Shown piece after piece: positions 22,601 to 36,700 of a stretch of 64,000 nt of DNA; position 1 is the stretch's first letter; every line of letters begins with the position of its first letter. A model generated the notes under the pieces. It was given only the letters and a program-made list of their open reading frames with translations, was not told where the DNA came from and searched no databases. The DNA is taken from positions 4,304,501 to 4,368,500 of the forward strand of contig CANJKZ010000169.1 of NCBI GenBank assembly GCA_947471745.1, written 5' to 3'. This DNA is from Closterium sp. Naga37s-1. Its lineage: Eukaryota > Streptophyta > Zygnematophyceae > Desmidiales > Closteriaceae. The translations under genes were made by a program, and so were the position numbers.

Positions 22601-24972
22601 CCCCCAGCTCCAGTACCTCCAGTAGTACCTCCAGGCCTAGTAGCTCCAGTACCTCCAGCTCCAGTACCTCCAGAAGGACTCGCAGCACCCCTAGAGTCAG
22701 CACCCGAAGTCTCAGCACCCCCAGAGTCAGCACCCAAAGTCTCAGTACCCCCAGGCTCAGTACCCTCAGGCTCAATACCCTCAGTCCCAGCACCCGCAGG
22801 CTCAGTGCCCTCAGTCCCAGCACCCGCAGGCTCAGTATGCTCAGTCCCAGCACCCGCAGGCTCAGTATGCTCAGTCCCAGCTCATGTGTCCACTGCAGAA
22901 GGCTGCAGAGGCGGGAAACCAGGGGGGGTAGCCAAACGAGGAGAGCAGTCACCCCCAGACGTACCACTTCCAGGCCCAGCTCCAGCAGCCTCAGCTCCAG
23001 AGTCCACAGCAGCAGGCTGCGGAGGTGGCGAAGACGGCCGAGGCGGGAAACCCAGGGGGGTCTCCAAGCGAGGAGTGTGGCGAGTGGTCGCCGTGTCGTC
23101 GGCGACAGCGTCACCCCCCTCAGCTGAGTCAGAGGAGTCAGAAGAGATCTCAACTGGCTCATCCAAGGGGGGTGGGTCTACCTGGGACACACCTGAGGGA
23201 GCAGGACCCTGTGGGGGAAGGGGGTCTACCGGGGGGGGGACTGGTACCAGGAAGAGAGGTGCGAGGGGGACCGGGTGGGACGCGTGTGGGTGAAGTCGGT
23301 AGTAACAGACCGACTCGTCGAAGGTGACGTCCTGAGAGGACAGAACACGACGCGAGGCAGGGTGGTAGAACTGCCAGGGTGGAGCGTCGGTGGGGAAGCC
23401 CAGGAAGATACAGCGGAGAGTGCGAGGAGAGAGCTTGCTCGCTTTGGTATCGCGAACAAGGGAGAGCGCGCCCCAGACCCGAAAAGACGACGCATCACCA
23501 GGCTGTCCTGTCCAACGGAGTGTGGGCGAGGTCTCTGGAGCAGAGACACGGGGCCAGAGGTTGAGCTGATGCGCGGCATATCGGACCGCAAACGGCCACA
23601 GGAAATGGGGAGCAGCTGCATGGATCATGGAGGTACGAGCAACCTCCATGATCAGGCCAATGCGACGCTGAGCGATCCCATTTTGCTGCGGAGAGGCCGG
23701 AAGCGTGAACGACTGGCGGATGCCCTCATCCTAGCAGAACGTCTCAAGGACGCCAGAGGAGAACTCACCACCCCTGTCAGAGTGCAGACGCAGGCGTGGG
23801 AAGTCCTGCTGAAAGCGCTCGTGCAGCTGGAGACGAGCAGCACGGATCCAGGGGATCAAAACACCGGTGACGTCCGCCTTGCGACGCAAGGGGAAGACTG
23901 TGGTGTAGCGTGTGTAGTCGTCAACAACCAGCAGGAAGTAGCGCTCCAGGCCCGTCCCACCGACTGGGGCCGGGCCCCACACGTCCAGGTGGAGAGTCTG
24001 CAGAGGAGCAGTGGTCGGAGGAAACTCGGAGGAGTGAGGAGCGGCGCGCTGCCGCCCCTCGACGCAAGGAAGGCACGGCGGCGCAAGTGAGCGCGGGAGG
24101 GGGGGCAGGGTCCTGGGGAGGCCAGAGACAAGGAGACGGGAGTGCATACTGCGTAGACGCTGCAGGGAGGGGTGACCAAGACGGTGGTGCCAGCGGTAAG
24201 TCTCGTGCGTGAGTACTCTGCACGAGCAAGACGCAGCGAACTGCCCCAACGCAGACGCCCGACTCGACGCAGCCACCTGACCTGACTCAGCCACCTGTGC
24301 AGACGCAGTGGTCAGTGTGTACAGACTAGACCCAGGCTGTCGAGTGAACGTAGCCAGGTGACGGCCAGTCCGGGAGCACGTACAGATCACCACACGCTGT
24401 CCTCCAGGAATAAAGGTATCAACCCAGACATCCTGAATGGCAGCGTTGCTCACCAAGTTCATCGAGAACGTGGGGAGGTGGAGACCTGACAGAGAGCCGG
24501 AGGGGACTGCTGGACAAGGGAGGACCGTGGAGGCTCTCGCAACTACAGGGCCCCCAGAGGGGTCAGCCAGTGAGACTGGGACAGGTGCTGTGAGTGGTGT
24601 GACTGTGGTGCAATCACGAAAGAAGCAACGTGACGCGCCTGAGTCAAGCGTGAAAGTGTGCAAGACCTCGGCTGAGGCAGGACCTGTGGTAGGAGACGCA
24701 CTAGCACCTAGAGCGTCGGCAGACTCACGGGCACCTAGAGCTGCAGCAGACTCGCTAGCACCTGGAGCGGCAGCAGACTCACTAGCACCTGGAGTAGCAG
24801 CAGACTCACTAGCACCAAGAGCAGCAGTCTTAACAAAACGATAACCACCACCACCAAGACGACCTCGCTGAATAACCCACTCACGAAGCTGCTGAGGGGT
24901 GGGGTTGTCCGGGAGAAGCAGTGCCCACTGCTGTCCACCCCTGACCGCAGCAACTGCCGCGGAAGTGGCCAT
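19615..24972 (-). pseudogene. Copia 2 polyprotein, two stops and two catalytic substitutions
   Basis: A single minus frame from the ATG at 24972 to 19615 (about 1,785 codons) with no frameshift. Stops: TAG near 23731 inside integrase and TGA near 22880 in the linker. In order: PTPQQLREWVIQRG motif, protease (FTLDSGASRCFF), GAG-pre-integrase (WHHRLGHPS), integrase, a Gly/Ala/Thr-rich linker of about 250 residues, reverse transcriptase and RNase H. Two active-site changes are visible. The integrase motif reads PQQNGIAQRR, with Gln where copia 1 has the catalytic Glu. The RT motif reads YVDNLVFA instead of YVDD. The N-terminus lacks a canonical gag and also lacks the Cys/His cluster present in copia 1. 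Another LSPQAIRAWVVRRG motif sits before the glycine-rich linker. Confidence 0.92.
21930..22440 (-). repeat. Gly/Ala/Thr-coding triplet-rich tract in the copia 2 linker
   Basis: About 500 bp of imperfect 9-15-bp units read as GAGGTGATG-like collagen-ish repeats between integrase and reverse transcriptase. The complementary strand is open as Ser/Thr- or Pro/Ala-rich frames, which are shadows. Copia 1 has a counterpart at about 12320-13470. Confidence 0.85.
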
Positions 24973-25129
24973 GACAGACAGTGACGGTCAGGAGTAGGTC
25001 CAGCACCTCCAACTCCTACAGCACTAGCAGCACCTCCTGCACTCCCAGCAGCACCTCCACCAGCAGCAGCAGTAGCACAAGTAGTAGCAACAGTAGTAGT
25101 AGCATTTTTTTTTTTTTTATAAGAGGAAT

Positions 25130-25955
25130 TAGGGTTGCGCGCGGCCCACGGGCTGCAGGGGCGACGCGCGGCTCAGCAGGGCGGCGCGCGGGCTGCAGGG
25201 GCAGCGCCCACGGGCTACAGGGGCGACACGCAGCTCAGCAGGGCGGCGCGCGGGCTGTAGGGGCGGCGCGCGGCTCGGCAGGGCGGCGCCCAGGCTGCAG
25301 GGGCGACGTTCGGCTCGGCAGGGCGGTGCGCGGGCTGCAGGGGCAGCGCCCACGGGCTGCAGGGGCGACGTGCGGCTCCGCAGGGCGGCGTACGGGCTGC
25401 AGGGGCGACGCGCGGCTCTGCAGGGCAGCGTACGGGCTGCAGGGGCAGCGCCCACGGGCTGCAGGGGCAACGCGCGGCTCGGCAGGGCGGCGCGCGGGCT
25501 GCAGGGGCAGCGCCCACGGGCTGCAGGGGCGACGCGCGGCTCTGCAGGGCGGCGTACAGGCTGCAGGGGCGACGCGCGGCTCTGCAGGGCGACGTACGGG
25601 CTGCAGGGGCAGCGCCCACGGGCTGCAGGGGCAACGCGCGGCTCGGCAGGGCGGCGCGCGGGCTGCAGGGGCAGCTCCTACGGGCTGCAGGGGCGACGCG
25701 CGGCTCGGCAGGGCGGCACGTGGGCTGCAGAGGCAGCGCCCACGGGCTGCAGGGGCGAACGCGCGGGCTGCAGGGGCAGCACGCGGGCCACAGGGGCAGG
25801 CACGGCTGCAGGGGCAGCACGGTCGCAGGGGCAGGCATGGCTGCAGGGGCAGCACGGTCGCAGGGGCGAGTACGGCTGCAAGGGCAGCGCGGTCGCAGGG
25901 GCAGCACGCGGGCTGCAAGGGCAGCGCGGCTGCAGGGGCAGCGTAGGAAGAATCT
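25130..25955 (-). repeat. GC-rich tandem-repeat leader of copia 2
   Basis: About 820 bp of units around GGGCTGCAGGGGCAGCGCCC alternating with GACGCGCGGCTCGGCAGGGC, lying between primer site and polyprotein as in copia 1. It is open in several frames on both strands with no recognisable protein. Confidence 0.85.
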
Positions 25956-26005
25956 TTTACGGTTAGGGCAGGGCGGAACGTTCGGTGGGCCCTAGGAACG
26001 ATTCT

Positions 26006-26017
26006 GCTCTAATACCA
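26006..26017 (-). promoter_or_regulatory. Primer-binding site of copia 2
   Basis: On the minus strand TGGTATTAGAGC follows the 5' LTR immediately; it is one base from the initiator-Met tRNA site. Confidence 0.85.
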
Positions 26018-26148
26018 TGATAGAATAAGCAGGAATGAATGGTGGACTAGGTAGCATGCATGAGTACAAGTACCTAACCCTAAAGTGTTGTACCCCTTGT
26101 AGGCTAACCCACTATAGCCTAGAGATAACACAAACATACAGTTTGACA
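26018..26148 (-). repeat. 5' LTR of copia 2
   Basis: 131 bp, two differences from the copy at 19234-19364. Confidence 0.94.
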
Positions 26149-26432
26149 GCGCGGCCATGTCAATAATTCCGTGTGAGTCCCGTCGACCAATCAAGCTGCA
26201 ATGTACGCGTTGATGGGGATGGCGGGTCTTTGGGATGTTGTCCAGATACATGCAGCATGAATTGACATTTGGCACCGCGTGCGATAGATGAAACGTGTTG
26301 CGCTGTCGTGCAATTAGCTGGCGACTGTTCCGTATTTCACGTCACCCAATGATAAATACGTTTGGCGACAAACACGTGCGGCCTGGCTTTCTGACACGTG
26401 GCAGCATATGCTGTACGTACGCGTCACAATCG

Positions 26433-26477
26433 ATTCGGACACATTCTTTGAGAAAGTGTCCACAGCGGAATGTAGCC
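26433..26477 (-). repeat. Harbinger right terminal inverted repeat
   Basis: Reverse complement of the left end with few differences; followed by TAA at 26478-26480. Confidence 0.88.
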
Positions 26478-26496
26478 TAAGTCTCTTCAGATTGTA

Positions 26497-27212
26497 CCGT
26501 ATCACCCCGGATATAAGCGCATGCCTATGTTAAGCGCATGCGCTTATATCTGGAGCAATGCGCTTATGGCCGATCCTCGATTATAAGCGCACCCCCTGTA
26601 AAACCTTGAATTATTATAAGCGCATCAATAATTCTTCTTTGAAATCCTGATTAAAACGGTAACGAATTCCCTTTTTGCAGCGAGTCCAGATCCGTTCCTA
26701 CTTTGTTTGACTCACTCGAGGGCGAGCGATTCGCAGGAGAAGCGAAACGGCGCGAAGCTGACTGACTGACAGCACATCGTTGGGAGGGGGGGGGAAGGGA
26801 AGAGGGGCGCTGGAAACGACTGTCCTGTACGTTGTGCGAGCGAAAAAGGGGCGGGCGGGGGGGCTCGGGAACGATTGTGCCTCTGCGCTGCGAGCAAGCA
26901 ACTCCGTGCGACTGGCTCGTACATTGGTTCGGGGCGAGCTTGACACATCCCTCTGTGAAGTGACGTGTCCTCGCCCCTGTGCGGCGGCAGAAAACGCTTT
27001 CGCGCGATTCTCTGATTTGGGACGCTCTAATGTTTCGATTCGATTGAAATTGCACGACTGAGATGCACAATTTGGTGACTTTAAAACATATTTCTGTAAT
27101 TGTCATTCTATAAGCGCATGCGCTTATAAATCTGACTCAATTATAAACGCACCCCCCTAAAAATCACTGTTTTATTATAAGCGCACCTGCGCTTATATCC
27201 GGGGTGATACGG
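26497..27212. mobile_element. TA-flanked inverted-repeat element (MITE-like), 716 bp
   Basis: The ends are perfect 25-bp inverted repeats starting CCGTATCACCCCGGATATAA, flanked on both sides by TA (26495-26496 and 27213-27214). Inside each end the motif ATAAGCGCATGCGCTTAT and variants recur as palindromes. No transposase is encoded; a 151-codon minus frame inside has no recognisable content. The TA target duplication suggests a Tc1/mariner-pogo-type non-autonomous element; that class call is inference. It starts 19 bp to the right of the end of the Harbinger element. Confidence 0.85.
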
Positions 27213-27396
27213 TAACACTCCTCACAGAGACTCTCAAGTAATGTGCATAGAAAGAAGCTTTATATGACATACGATCCACAAACATAGCCCCGCCAATGGC
27301 TGCAAACACGGTTGCCCAGTTGAGACACAACCACTGCGCAGCATGAGCAGCTCTGGGCCCTAACCGAATGCACTGAATCTGAGTCAAATAGTGTCT

Positions 27397-30269
<2,873 letters not shown>

Positions 30270-30766
30270 GGCTTCTAATGGTAGCTTCAAGGCCTCGCAG
30301 GACTACTCAGGGGTAAAAGGAGCCGACACAAAGGTAAGCGAGAATATATACAGACTGGAGAGGTAGGGCAAGATTCAGAAGCGGTGAGCAGCTAATGATC
30401 TGAGCCGACGATTTGGCGGGCCAATGATGGGAGGAGGGTTTAGCGCTTTCCTGCTTGCTCCGCTCTGCTGCTTGTTCGAGGATGTGATTTTCGCGAATGT
30501 TCCAAAAGAAGGTTGGGGAGTAACGCAGAAATCACTGTGGAATGTGAATGGTGGTTTCGTGCACCAAACCGAGCAGAGTCACAGCTGTTACAAGTACAGT
30601 ATCAGTTTCCATAGTCAAGTTAGCACATTGTTTTCTCATGATGATCAGATCAAGTGATTCAACAAAAAGGGATGCTGCACACTACTCTTGAGAACAGGTG
30701 CAGCAATAAATCAAAATACAAGCAATCGACTCTTCACAAACATGTCCTACAATAAATCAAATCCGC
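30270..30766. other. Intergenic: RPL10 promoter side and eEF3 3' flank
   Basis: About 500 bp. Presumably holds the RPL10 transcription start and the eEF3 polyadenylation region. I see no gene; a 77-codon plus frame here has no recognisable content. Confidence 0.5.
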
Positions 30767-33700
30767 CTATTTCTTCTTTCCACCAGCCTTCAACGCCTTC
30801 TCATACGCAGGATTCCCAGGGGCAATAACCATCTTGTTTTCCACGTTCCATGTCTCGTTGGTGAGCGACGCCAAAAACTCCTTGTTGTGAGAAATCACCA
30901 CCACGGCACCCTCATAGTCATTGATGGCGCCGACAAGCGCAGCGAGGGAGTCTCTATCGAGGTAATTGGTGGGCTCGTCCAGCACTATCATGTGTGGGTT
31001 GCTCCACATGGCTGCTGCCAACACCACCTTCACCTTCTGCCCACCTGTGAGTGCCAGATGAGGAGAGAACAACAAGAGGAACAAAAACATCGAAACGGTG
31101 ACTAGGGTGATAGAGACAAGCAGCAGGTCAAAAACAGCCAAACGAACAGCAAAATATCCAAAACGACGGAGCCAGGAAGTGGGGCAGAGGAGATGCAGGA
31201 AGGCCAATCATCACACCAACCGTACCCGAGAGGTTCTTGATCTGGCCGTACGTGCCGAACTCCGCATCGAGCCCAAAGTTATCAAAGTGCTCCTGCACGC
31301 CGGCGATGGTGAGGGGGCGGCCGTACACGCCCAGGCGCGCCACCTCCTTGGCGTCCACGTCGTGCACGAGCTTCTCAAAGCCCAGATCCTCCAGCAGCTC
31401 CCTTGACAGCCAGCTGTTGAACACCGGCTTCAACCCCACCCACTGGTAGGGCGAGCAGAGGGGGGGAAGGGGTAAAGTTGGAACAAGGGGGAAAGGAGGA
31501 GAGAGAGGAGAGAATGGAAGGATGAATAACTTGTGACGATGTGAAATCCAGACCCAGCTGAAGCGAGACCATGCGTTTGCCCTACTATGTGCGAGCCATG
31601 GGAATGGCACACACCCGGTTGCGTCCCTGGCTCCATGCTCCAGTCCCCTTGCTCCTCTCCCCCCCACTACCAACCACACCAGGAGCACCACCACCAACCC
31701 CACGGCGCTCACCTTGACTTCATACTCGTAGCTCTTCTTGGACTTGCGGCGCGACTGCAGCTGCTCCACCTGCTTGCGTTGCCCGTTGTGCATGATGAGC
31801 TCCTCCATGCTCTTCGCCTCCTCCTTGCCGATCTTGCGAAACACCTTGTTCAGCTCCTCCCGGTCCTCCCCGCGTGCAAAGCGCCAGCGGATGTACTCGT
31901 TGGGCGACTTGTCCAGATGCTGCTCCACGTGGTGAAAGGCGTGCTGGGCGACATACGCCATGCCCAGGTTGGGATGCCGCCAGATTGTACCAGCCTGGAG
32001 GGGAGAAGCGAATGCGGAGGGCAGAGGCAGGAGAAAGGAACGGCAGGGATTGGTTCCAACTTCCACACCACGTGCGCCAGCGGATGTACGCGTTGGGCGG
32101 ATGTCCAGATGCTGCTCCATGTGGTGAAAGGCGTGGTGGGCCACGTACGCCATTCCCAGGTTCGGATGCTGCCAGATTGTACCGCTCTGCAAGGGAGAGG
32201 GAGTGGGATAGGAGAGGTGAGACAACGGAGTGAGGGGTGCAAAGGTGCTGCTCCAGGTGGTGGATGGAAGGCATGCTGTGCCACGCAGGCCATCCCAGGT
32301 TCAGATGCCACCAGATAATGCCACTCTGCAAGCCACGTAGGCCTGTCCTATGGCCTGCCTGCACACACCCCTCCGCCCCCCTCGCCTCACTGCCCACCCT
32401 CACACTCACCGTGGGTTTGCTCTCTCCAGTGATCAGCTTGATGAGAGTCGACTTCCCGGCGCCATTCACCCCCACCACAGCCACGCGGCTGCCCAGGGTG
32501 CACTGCACGTGCACGTTGGAGAGCGCGGGGGTGGGTGCCTCGGGGTAGGTGAAGGAGACGTTGGTGAGCTTGAGGATGGGCGACTCCTTGCGCCGAATGC
32601 CGTCCAGCTGCCCTGGCGTCGGCAGCTTGTACTTGAAGGGTGCCGCTGCCAGGTCGTAGTACACACGACCCGCTGGGTTCACCTGGTAGGAAGAGAGGGA
32701 GGGCATGAGAAGGGGAGGGCGGGGGAAGGGTGAGGTGTGGAAAGAGGGACAAAGGGCGGAAGAGGGGAGAGTCCAAATGGTGCATTCGAAACGGCGCAAG
32801 GCAAGAACGGCGCACCTTGACGATCGCGGAGAGGTTCCCCCGGTAGTGTTTGAGCTTGCGCTTCTCGTAATGAATGATGTCGGTGCACACGGCGTCCAGG
32901 AAGCCGTATCACCCAGCCTCACCCATCTCAACACCCACGCACCTTGACGAAGGCAGACAAGTTCCCCCGGTGGTGTTTCAACTTGCGCTTCTCGTCATGA
33001 ATGATGTCAGTGCACACGCCGTCCAGGAAGCCCAATCGATCAAAAAGCCCAACCCCCCTCCCCCACTGCCCCCCGCGCACGCACCTTGACGAAGGCAGAG
33101 AGGTTGCCACGATAATGCTTCAGCTTGCGCTTCTCATAGTGAATGATGTCGGTGCACACGGCGTCCAGGAAGCCACTGTCGTGCGACACGATGAGGCACG
33201 ACAGCGTCTTGAGCCCCGTGAGGTAGCGCTGCAGCCACTCCACGTTCGTCGTGTCCATGTGGTTCGTTGGCTCGTCTGAGCAGGGAAGGGGGGAAAGGGA
33301 GGAAGGGAAGAGCGAATGAGAGGGTTGATGGGCCAGGAGAACAATGAGCACTGCCCTCCAATAAGCCCCGTCAGGTAGCGCTGCAGCCACTCCACGTTGG
33401 TTGTGTCGGCTCGTCTGTTGTGGTTCGTCGGCTCGTCTGTTGTGGGAGGGGGGAGGAGGGGAGTGGGGAGAGGGGAGAGGGGAGAGGGGAGAGGGGAGGA
33501 AGACGGGGTAAGGGAACAATGAGCATACCTCTCGCGTCCATGTGCTTTGTCGGCTTGTCTGGCGAGCGAGAGAGGAGAGTGAATGAGGGGAAGCGGGGAG
33601 GAGGCGGAGAGGGGAAGTGGGGGGGAAGGGAACGAGGAGATGGGGGAACAGAACCCAAACTGCATGACAGCAGGAACCATGAATCCACACATGACTCAAC

Positions 33701-36700
33701 CCCCTCCCAAACAGAACATCAACCCACACCCTCACTTTCACCCCCCTAACTCCTTCTCCCCCTCCTCTCTCTTCCACCAACTCACCGAGCAGCAGGATAT
33801 CCGCCCCAATGAGCATGGCTCTAGCCAGCGCCAGCTTCATCTTCCACCCGCCCGACAGCGCCGTGATGGACTGCCGCTGCCGGTCCTCCCCAAACCCCAT
33901 CTTGCCCAGCTCCCTCACCACCTCCGCCTCATCCACCCGCCCCTTCAGCGCCTCCTCCTCTAGCAGATAGTCCACTGGGCTGCGGTCAACCACACTGCTG
34001 TCTAAGTCATGCTCCACATACACTGTCCTCAGAACGTCCGCCGACGGAAACCCGTCGAGCTTCCCGTTGGCGATGGCGCGCATGAGCGTGGATTTCCCGC
34101 ATCCGTTGTGCCCGCACAGCCCATACCGCCGCCCGCGCTTCAGCCATAGCCGCGTGGCAGAGAGCAGGATCTTCCCGCCGTACCCGAGGGAGAACTCACA
34201 GTCGCACAGATCCTCCCCCTCGTCCTCCCCATCCTCTGCCCCGGACCCGTCGTTGCTCCGCGACGCCTTGTGCGCCTCCCGAGCCTGCTTGCAGAACTGC
34301 CGAGCCACAGCCTCGGTGTCCTCGCCCCAGGGGGACAGGTACGGCTCGAGGCTCGGGACGACGCAGCGGACCCAATCGGATTCCTCGAAGCGCTTGGCTG
34401 CTGCGAGGACGGTGCACATGCGAACGACGTACTCTAGGGTTTGCACGAGCATGCCGCCCTTCTCCACCTCCTCCCTCGCCCCCGATGCAATCAGATTCCT
34501 TAAAAAGCCCAGCAGCACCACCGCGTTCGCTGCGTGCCTCTCTAGTAACGACCCTGCTGGATCAGCGCCAGCCCCAGAACTACCGTTACCAGCAGCACCG
34601 CCACCGCTGCCGCGCTTCTTCGCTGCAGCAGCCGCTTCCGCCATGGCCAGCGCGGCAGCGCATACATCCCCACTGCCGCTGGCGTCCTTGTGATGAGAAT
34701 CCACCTCCTCCTTCATGCCCTGCAGCGTCAGCAGCACTCTGCCCGCCGTCTGCCTGCACTCGGGATCCGCCACCTCAACGCTCACCCTCTCCACGCCCGG
34801 CATCAGCATTGGCAGGAACGGCCCGAGCTCCCGCGGCTCCTCCACCAATCGCAGCACGTTCTCAATCACCACGACGGTCTTGCGCTTCACGAGCGCGGCG
34901 CGCTCCTTCATGCCGCGCACGAGCACGGGCGTCATGATGGCGAGCGCGGGCGACAGCACGGGCTGCACGAATGTGATGCCGGAGAGGCGGTTGACGCACT
35001 CGGGCACGTGCGTGGGGTGCAGAATGGCGTCCACTAGCGACGGCACTGCTGCTTCGATGTCGCGGTTGCCGATGGTGCCCGCGCACTGCAGCATGGACGC
35101 TGCTGCCGCCTTCATTACCTGCTCAGGGGGGAAAAGAGAGAAGATGCAGGGATTTAGTTCAGTTCGTATTGGGTTTGTTTCTTAGGTCGTCCAAGAGCAG
35201 GGAGTGCTGATAAACCGTACCACGCCCGCTGCTACAAGCATATGAGTTGCGAGCCTTGACCAATTAGCGTGATTCTTTTCATTTCACAAGTACTTGATGT
35301 CATATTACACACAGACAAACTCCGCGCAGTCGCGCATCTCACCTGCGCTTTGCCTTCGATCATGTACTCGGACAGCAGAGGCACGATGACGTGGAGCGCC
35401 GCTGCCACCTGGCGGGGCCCGTTGAGCGCCAGGTGGCCCACCAGCAGCAGCGCCGCTTCCTGTGTCTTCCAGCTCTTGTGGTTGCGCGCGCCCTCCACCA
35501 GCACTGCGGGGTTTGAAGGTCAAGGTTCAAGGTTCAGGGTGCAGGAAAATAAGTTTCTGGGCTTCGCGTGAGCAGGACGCCAGCGTGAGGCGGTATTCAC
35601 GGTTCAAAAGAGCAAGCAGACGTGCAAGTAGGTGACAGGGTTCGGGGGCAAGGTGACGGTTTGAGGAGTTGTAACAACAAGAATCCGCAAGAGATACTCG
35701 TTTGTTTGATGTTTTACTCTTCTCATTTATCGCTCATCCACTTGACCGCCAAGCCCAATCCTCCTGAACCCAGGAATATTCAGCCATTAAAAAAAAAATG
35801 AACCCTTAATTCCCCAACTCACCCGGCAGCACGAGCGGGACGGCGTGGGGGCATAACATTCCCACAACCGCCTTCGCAGCAGCTTCCGCCGCCAGCGGAA
35901 CTCCCACCGACTCGTACACTGCACTCTCCGCCGCCGGCGCGGCCGTACCCGCCTCTGGTGCACCCGCGGGCGCAGCGCCGTTTGCCGCGGGCGCAGCGGC
36001 TTTGTTCAGCAAGACTGGGGCAGCAGCCTTATTCAGCAGAACGGGACCCCCGGCTTTGTTCGCGGCCGGCGCCCCCAAGACCTTGTTCGCCGCCGGCGCG
36101 CCCAAAACCTTGTTCGCCGCCGGGCCGCCCAAAACCTTGTTCGCCGCTGGTGCGCCCAGAACCTTGCTCACTGCTGGTGCGCCCAGGACCTTGTTCGCCG
36201 CGCCTTTGTTCCCCGCAGGCACAGCTTTGCTCCCCGCGGGCGCAGCCTTGTTACCCCCGGCGGGCCCTTTGTCCCCCACGCGGAGCAGCAGTGTGGGGAG
36301 AAGCGCAACCAGTTGCGCCTCCAGAGGCGCGCCGACTGTCTCCGCGAGCTTGCGCACAAGCACCAGTGCTCCCTCCTTCACAACGGGTGTAGACGTGTCG
36401 TCGAGCCCTTGTGCGATCTTCGCGAACAGGTTGTGCGACTGCAATAATCGAAACAATGAAAAAGGAACGGTGCAAGAGAGATTGGAGGGTTTGAGTTTCA
36501 TGCAACACTTGTACGCTTTCGCAGCACCAGGTACACAGGGAAGCTACTAACAGCGTGAGAGACTTGTTGCAAGACACACAACCAAGTAGGAAAACGGCGG
36601 TCAGTACCTCGCATAGCTTGACGCCGTTGCTCTTGATGAGGTCGCAAATCTCCTTGGCGACCTTCGCCTGATCCGCCGAGGCGGTGCTCAGGACAGTCTG

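Larger units (their letters stand above)
19234..26148 (-). mobile_element. Copia LTR retrotransposon 2 (minus strand), nested in Harbinger
   Basis: A 6,915-bp element with 131-bp LTRs (19234-19364 and 26018-26148) that differ at two positions. Flanks are GCACG (19229-19233) and GCGCG (26149-26153), a 5-bp target duplication with one mismatch. Transcription runs right to left. The primer site is at 26017-26006, and a purine tract identical to that of copia 1 lies at 19365-19375. It belongs to the same family as copia 1 but is distinctly diverged and has a different LTR. It has two stop codons and substitutions in two catalytic motifs, so it is non-autonomous. Confidence 0.94.
9027..26477 (+). 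mobile_element. PIF/Harbinger DNA transposon, 17.45 kb with two nested copia insertions
   Basis: The ends are inverted copies: the left reads GGGTACATTCCGCTGTGGAC inward and the right, in reverse complement, GGCTACATTCCGCTGTGGAC. The match continues for about 45 bp with few differences. Both ends are flanked by TAA (9024-9026 and 26478-26480), a typical 3-bp PIF/Harbinger target duplication. Each end also contains a small hairpin, GGACACTT pairing with AAGTGTCC. Inside are a DDE transposase (+) and a SANT-like protein (-), the usual two-gene set. Removing the two copia elements and their target duplications leaves an element of about 3.6 kb: 9027-9148, 16092-19233 and 26154-26477. Neither insertion breaks a transposon gene. 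Confidence 0.9.

Noticed and set aside
21771..23293. Long Pro/Ala/Val and Leu-rich frames opposite or out of frame with the copia 2 linker
   Set aside because: Shadows of the Gly/Ala/Thr repeat; the polyprotein frame carries the recognisable domains on both sides.
25130..25966. Frames on both strands over the GC-rich copia 2 leader
   Set aside because: Arg/Ala/Gly-rich translations of a tandem repeat, open in five frames; no family resemblance and no counterpart frame in copia 1.
26651..27106. 151-codon minus-strand frame
   Set aside because: Lies wholly inside the 716-bp inverted-repeat element, shows no domain, and overlaps equally long frames in other registers.
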